Part shown: piece after piece, positions 63,575 through 64,000 of the stretch
How the letters are laid out: each line of letters starts with the position of its first letter
Numbering within the stretch: position 1 is the stretch's first letter
NCBI RefSeq assembly: GCF_000022325.1
Contig: NC_012034.1
Location: 452,501 to 516,500, forward strand
Source: Caldicellulosiruptor bescii DSM 6725
GTDB taxonomy: Bacteria > Bacillota > Thermoanaerobacteria > Caldicellulosiruptorales > Caldicellulosiruptoraceae
DNA: 64,000 bases
Reading direction: 5' to 3'
Notes under the pieces: model-generated
What the model saw: the letters and a program-made list of their open reading frames with translations, nothing else
What the model was told of the DNA's origin: nothing
Database searches by the model: none
Translations under genes and position numbers: made by a program

Positions 63575-63991
63575 ATGCCGCAAATAGAGTGGCTTGACCA
63601 GTACTCTGTTGGAGTTGAGTCAATAGACAATCAGCACAAAGAGCTTTTTGAAAGAATAAATAGACTTTTGGATGCTTGTGCTAAGGGTGAAGGGAAGCAG
63701 GTATTGCCAGAAGTTTTAGACTTTTTAGGTGATTATGTTGTTTTTCATTTTTCAACTGAGGAAAAATACATGAAAGAGTATCTGTACCCAGAGTATCTAT
63801 ATCATAAAAAAGAACATGACAACTTTGTTGAAAACTACAAAAAATTTCGAGAGGAGATAGAGAAGGAAGGAGCAGGAGTTGCAGCAGTTATAAAGACAAA
63901 CAGACTTGTTGTCGACTGGCTCAAAAATCATATCCTTGGAACAGATAGAAAACTTGGAGCGTTTTTGAAAGAAAAGATGCAATCAAAGTAG
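63575..63991 (+). CDS. Bacteriohemerythrin
   Basis: 138 aa four-helix bundle with a diiron oxygen-binding site. Ligands: His in SIDNQHKELFERIN, then FHFSTEEKYMKEYLYPEYLY with the His and Glu, HKKEHDNFV, and WLKNHILGTD at the C-terminus. AAAGGAG lies 9 bases before ATG. It binds oxygen or senses it in anaerobes. It adds to the rubrerythrin and encapsulin genes as an oxygen or iron defence element, although it is not adjacent. Confidence 0.95.
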   Translation: MPQIEWLDQYSVGVESIDNQHKELFERINRLLDACAKGEGKQVLPEVLDFLGDYVVFHFSTEEKYMKEYLYPEYLYHKKEHDNFVENYKKFREEIEKEGAGVAAVIKTNRLVVDWLKNHILGTDRKLGAFLKEKMQSK

Positions 63992-64000
63992 ATGAATAGA

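Overview
The window is low-GC DNA from an anaerobic, probably thermophilic Firmicute. It resembles Caldicellulosiruptor: paired GH65 disaccharide phosphorylases, a type I pullulanase, an SLH-anchored surface protein, sporulation-type genes (cwlD, ytvI-like, ytaF) and rubrerythrin/encapsulin/hemerythrin oxygen and iron handling. The genus is an inference from gene content; no database was searched.

Layout. 1-2640: 3' part of a 23S rRNA gene and a 5S rRNA gene. 3.0-12.9 kb: a disaccharide locus with beta-phosphoglucomutase, a kojibiose-phosphorylase-like GH65 enzyme, an ABC importer (binding protein and two permeases, no ATPase), a LacI-family regulator, and a convergent second GH65 enzyme (trehalose-phosphorylase-like). 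Four similar LacI-type operator sequences sit in or near the promoters, so uptake, phosphorolysis and beta-glucose-1-phosphate conversion are probably co-regulated. 13.0-23.7 kb: an accessory island of decayed polymorphic-toxin-like and membrane-anchored genes, two IS256-family elements, solo IS ends and a small TIR-bounded remnant. It is flanked by a 932-bp direct repeat (12068-12999 and 23664-24595) made of the 5' part and promoter of the second phosphorylase gene. 24.6-26.4 kb: an encapsulin nanocompartment operon (ferritin-like cargo with a C-terminal loading peptide, shell protein, rubrerythrin), followed by a second small cluster of decayed toxin-like ORFs to 27.6 kb.

27.7-30.9 kb: aldo/keto reductase, a glycosyltransferase and about 800 bp of apparently degraded sequence. 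30.9-40.4 kb: a tight cell-envelope/housekeeping run (zapA, metalloenzyme, U32 protein, YtvI-like permease, ferredoxin-ASKHA protein, VTT membrane protein, cwlD, pepV-like dipeptidase) with several overlapping genes. 40.4-44.7 kb: ytaF, an ECF sigma factor with a membrane-anchored partner, and an rsbV-rsbW-sigma partner-switching module with a degenerate kinase. 44.8-48.3 kb: a large SLH surface protein. 48.3-54.1 kb: a PIN-domain toxin remnant, queD, folE2, a PepSY-like membrane protein, an amidohydrolase and tsaE-tsaB-rimI. 54.1-64 kb: a GGDEF-EAL protein, pullulanase, a DUF58 protein, tRNA-Leu(CAA), a response regulator-HEAT-GT2 polysaccharide synthase cluster, and bacteriohemerythrin.

The least ordinary parts are the repeat-flanked toxin island with its homopolymer frameshifts and a T19 tract abutting a -10 box, and the encapsulin operon beside it. 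All function calls come from reading motifs and context by eye.
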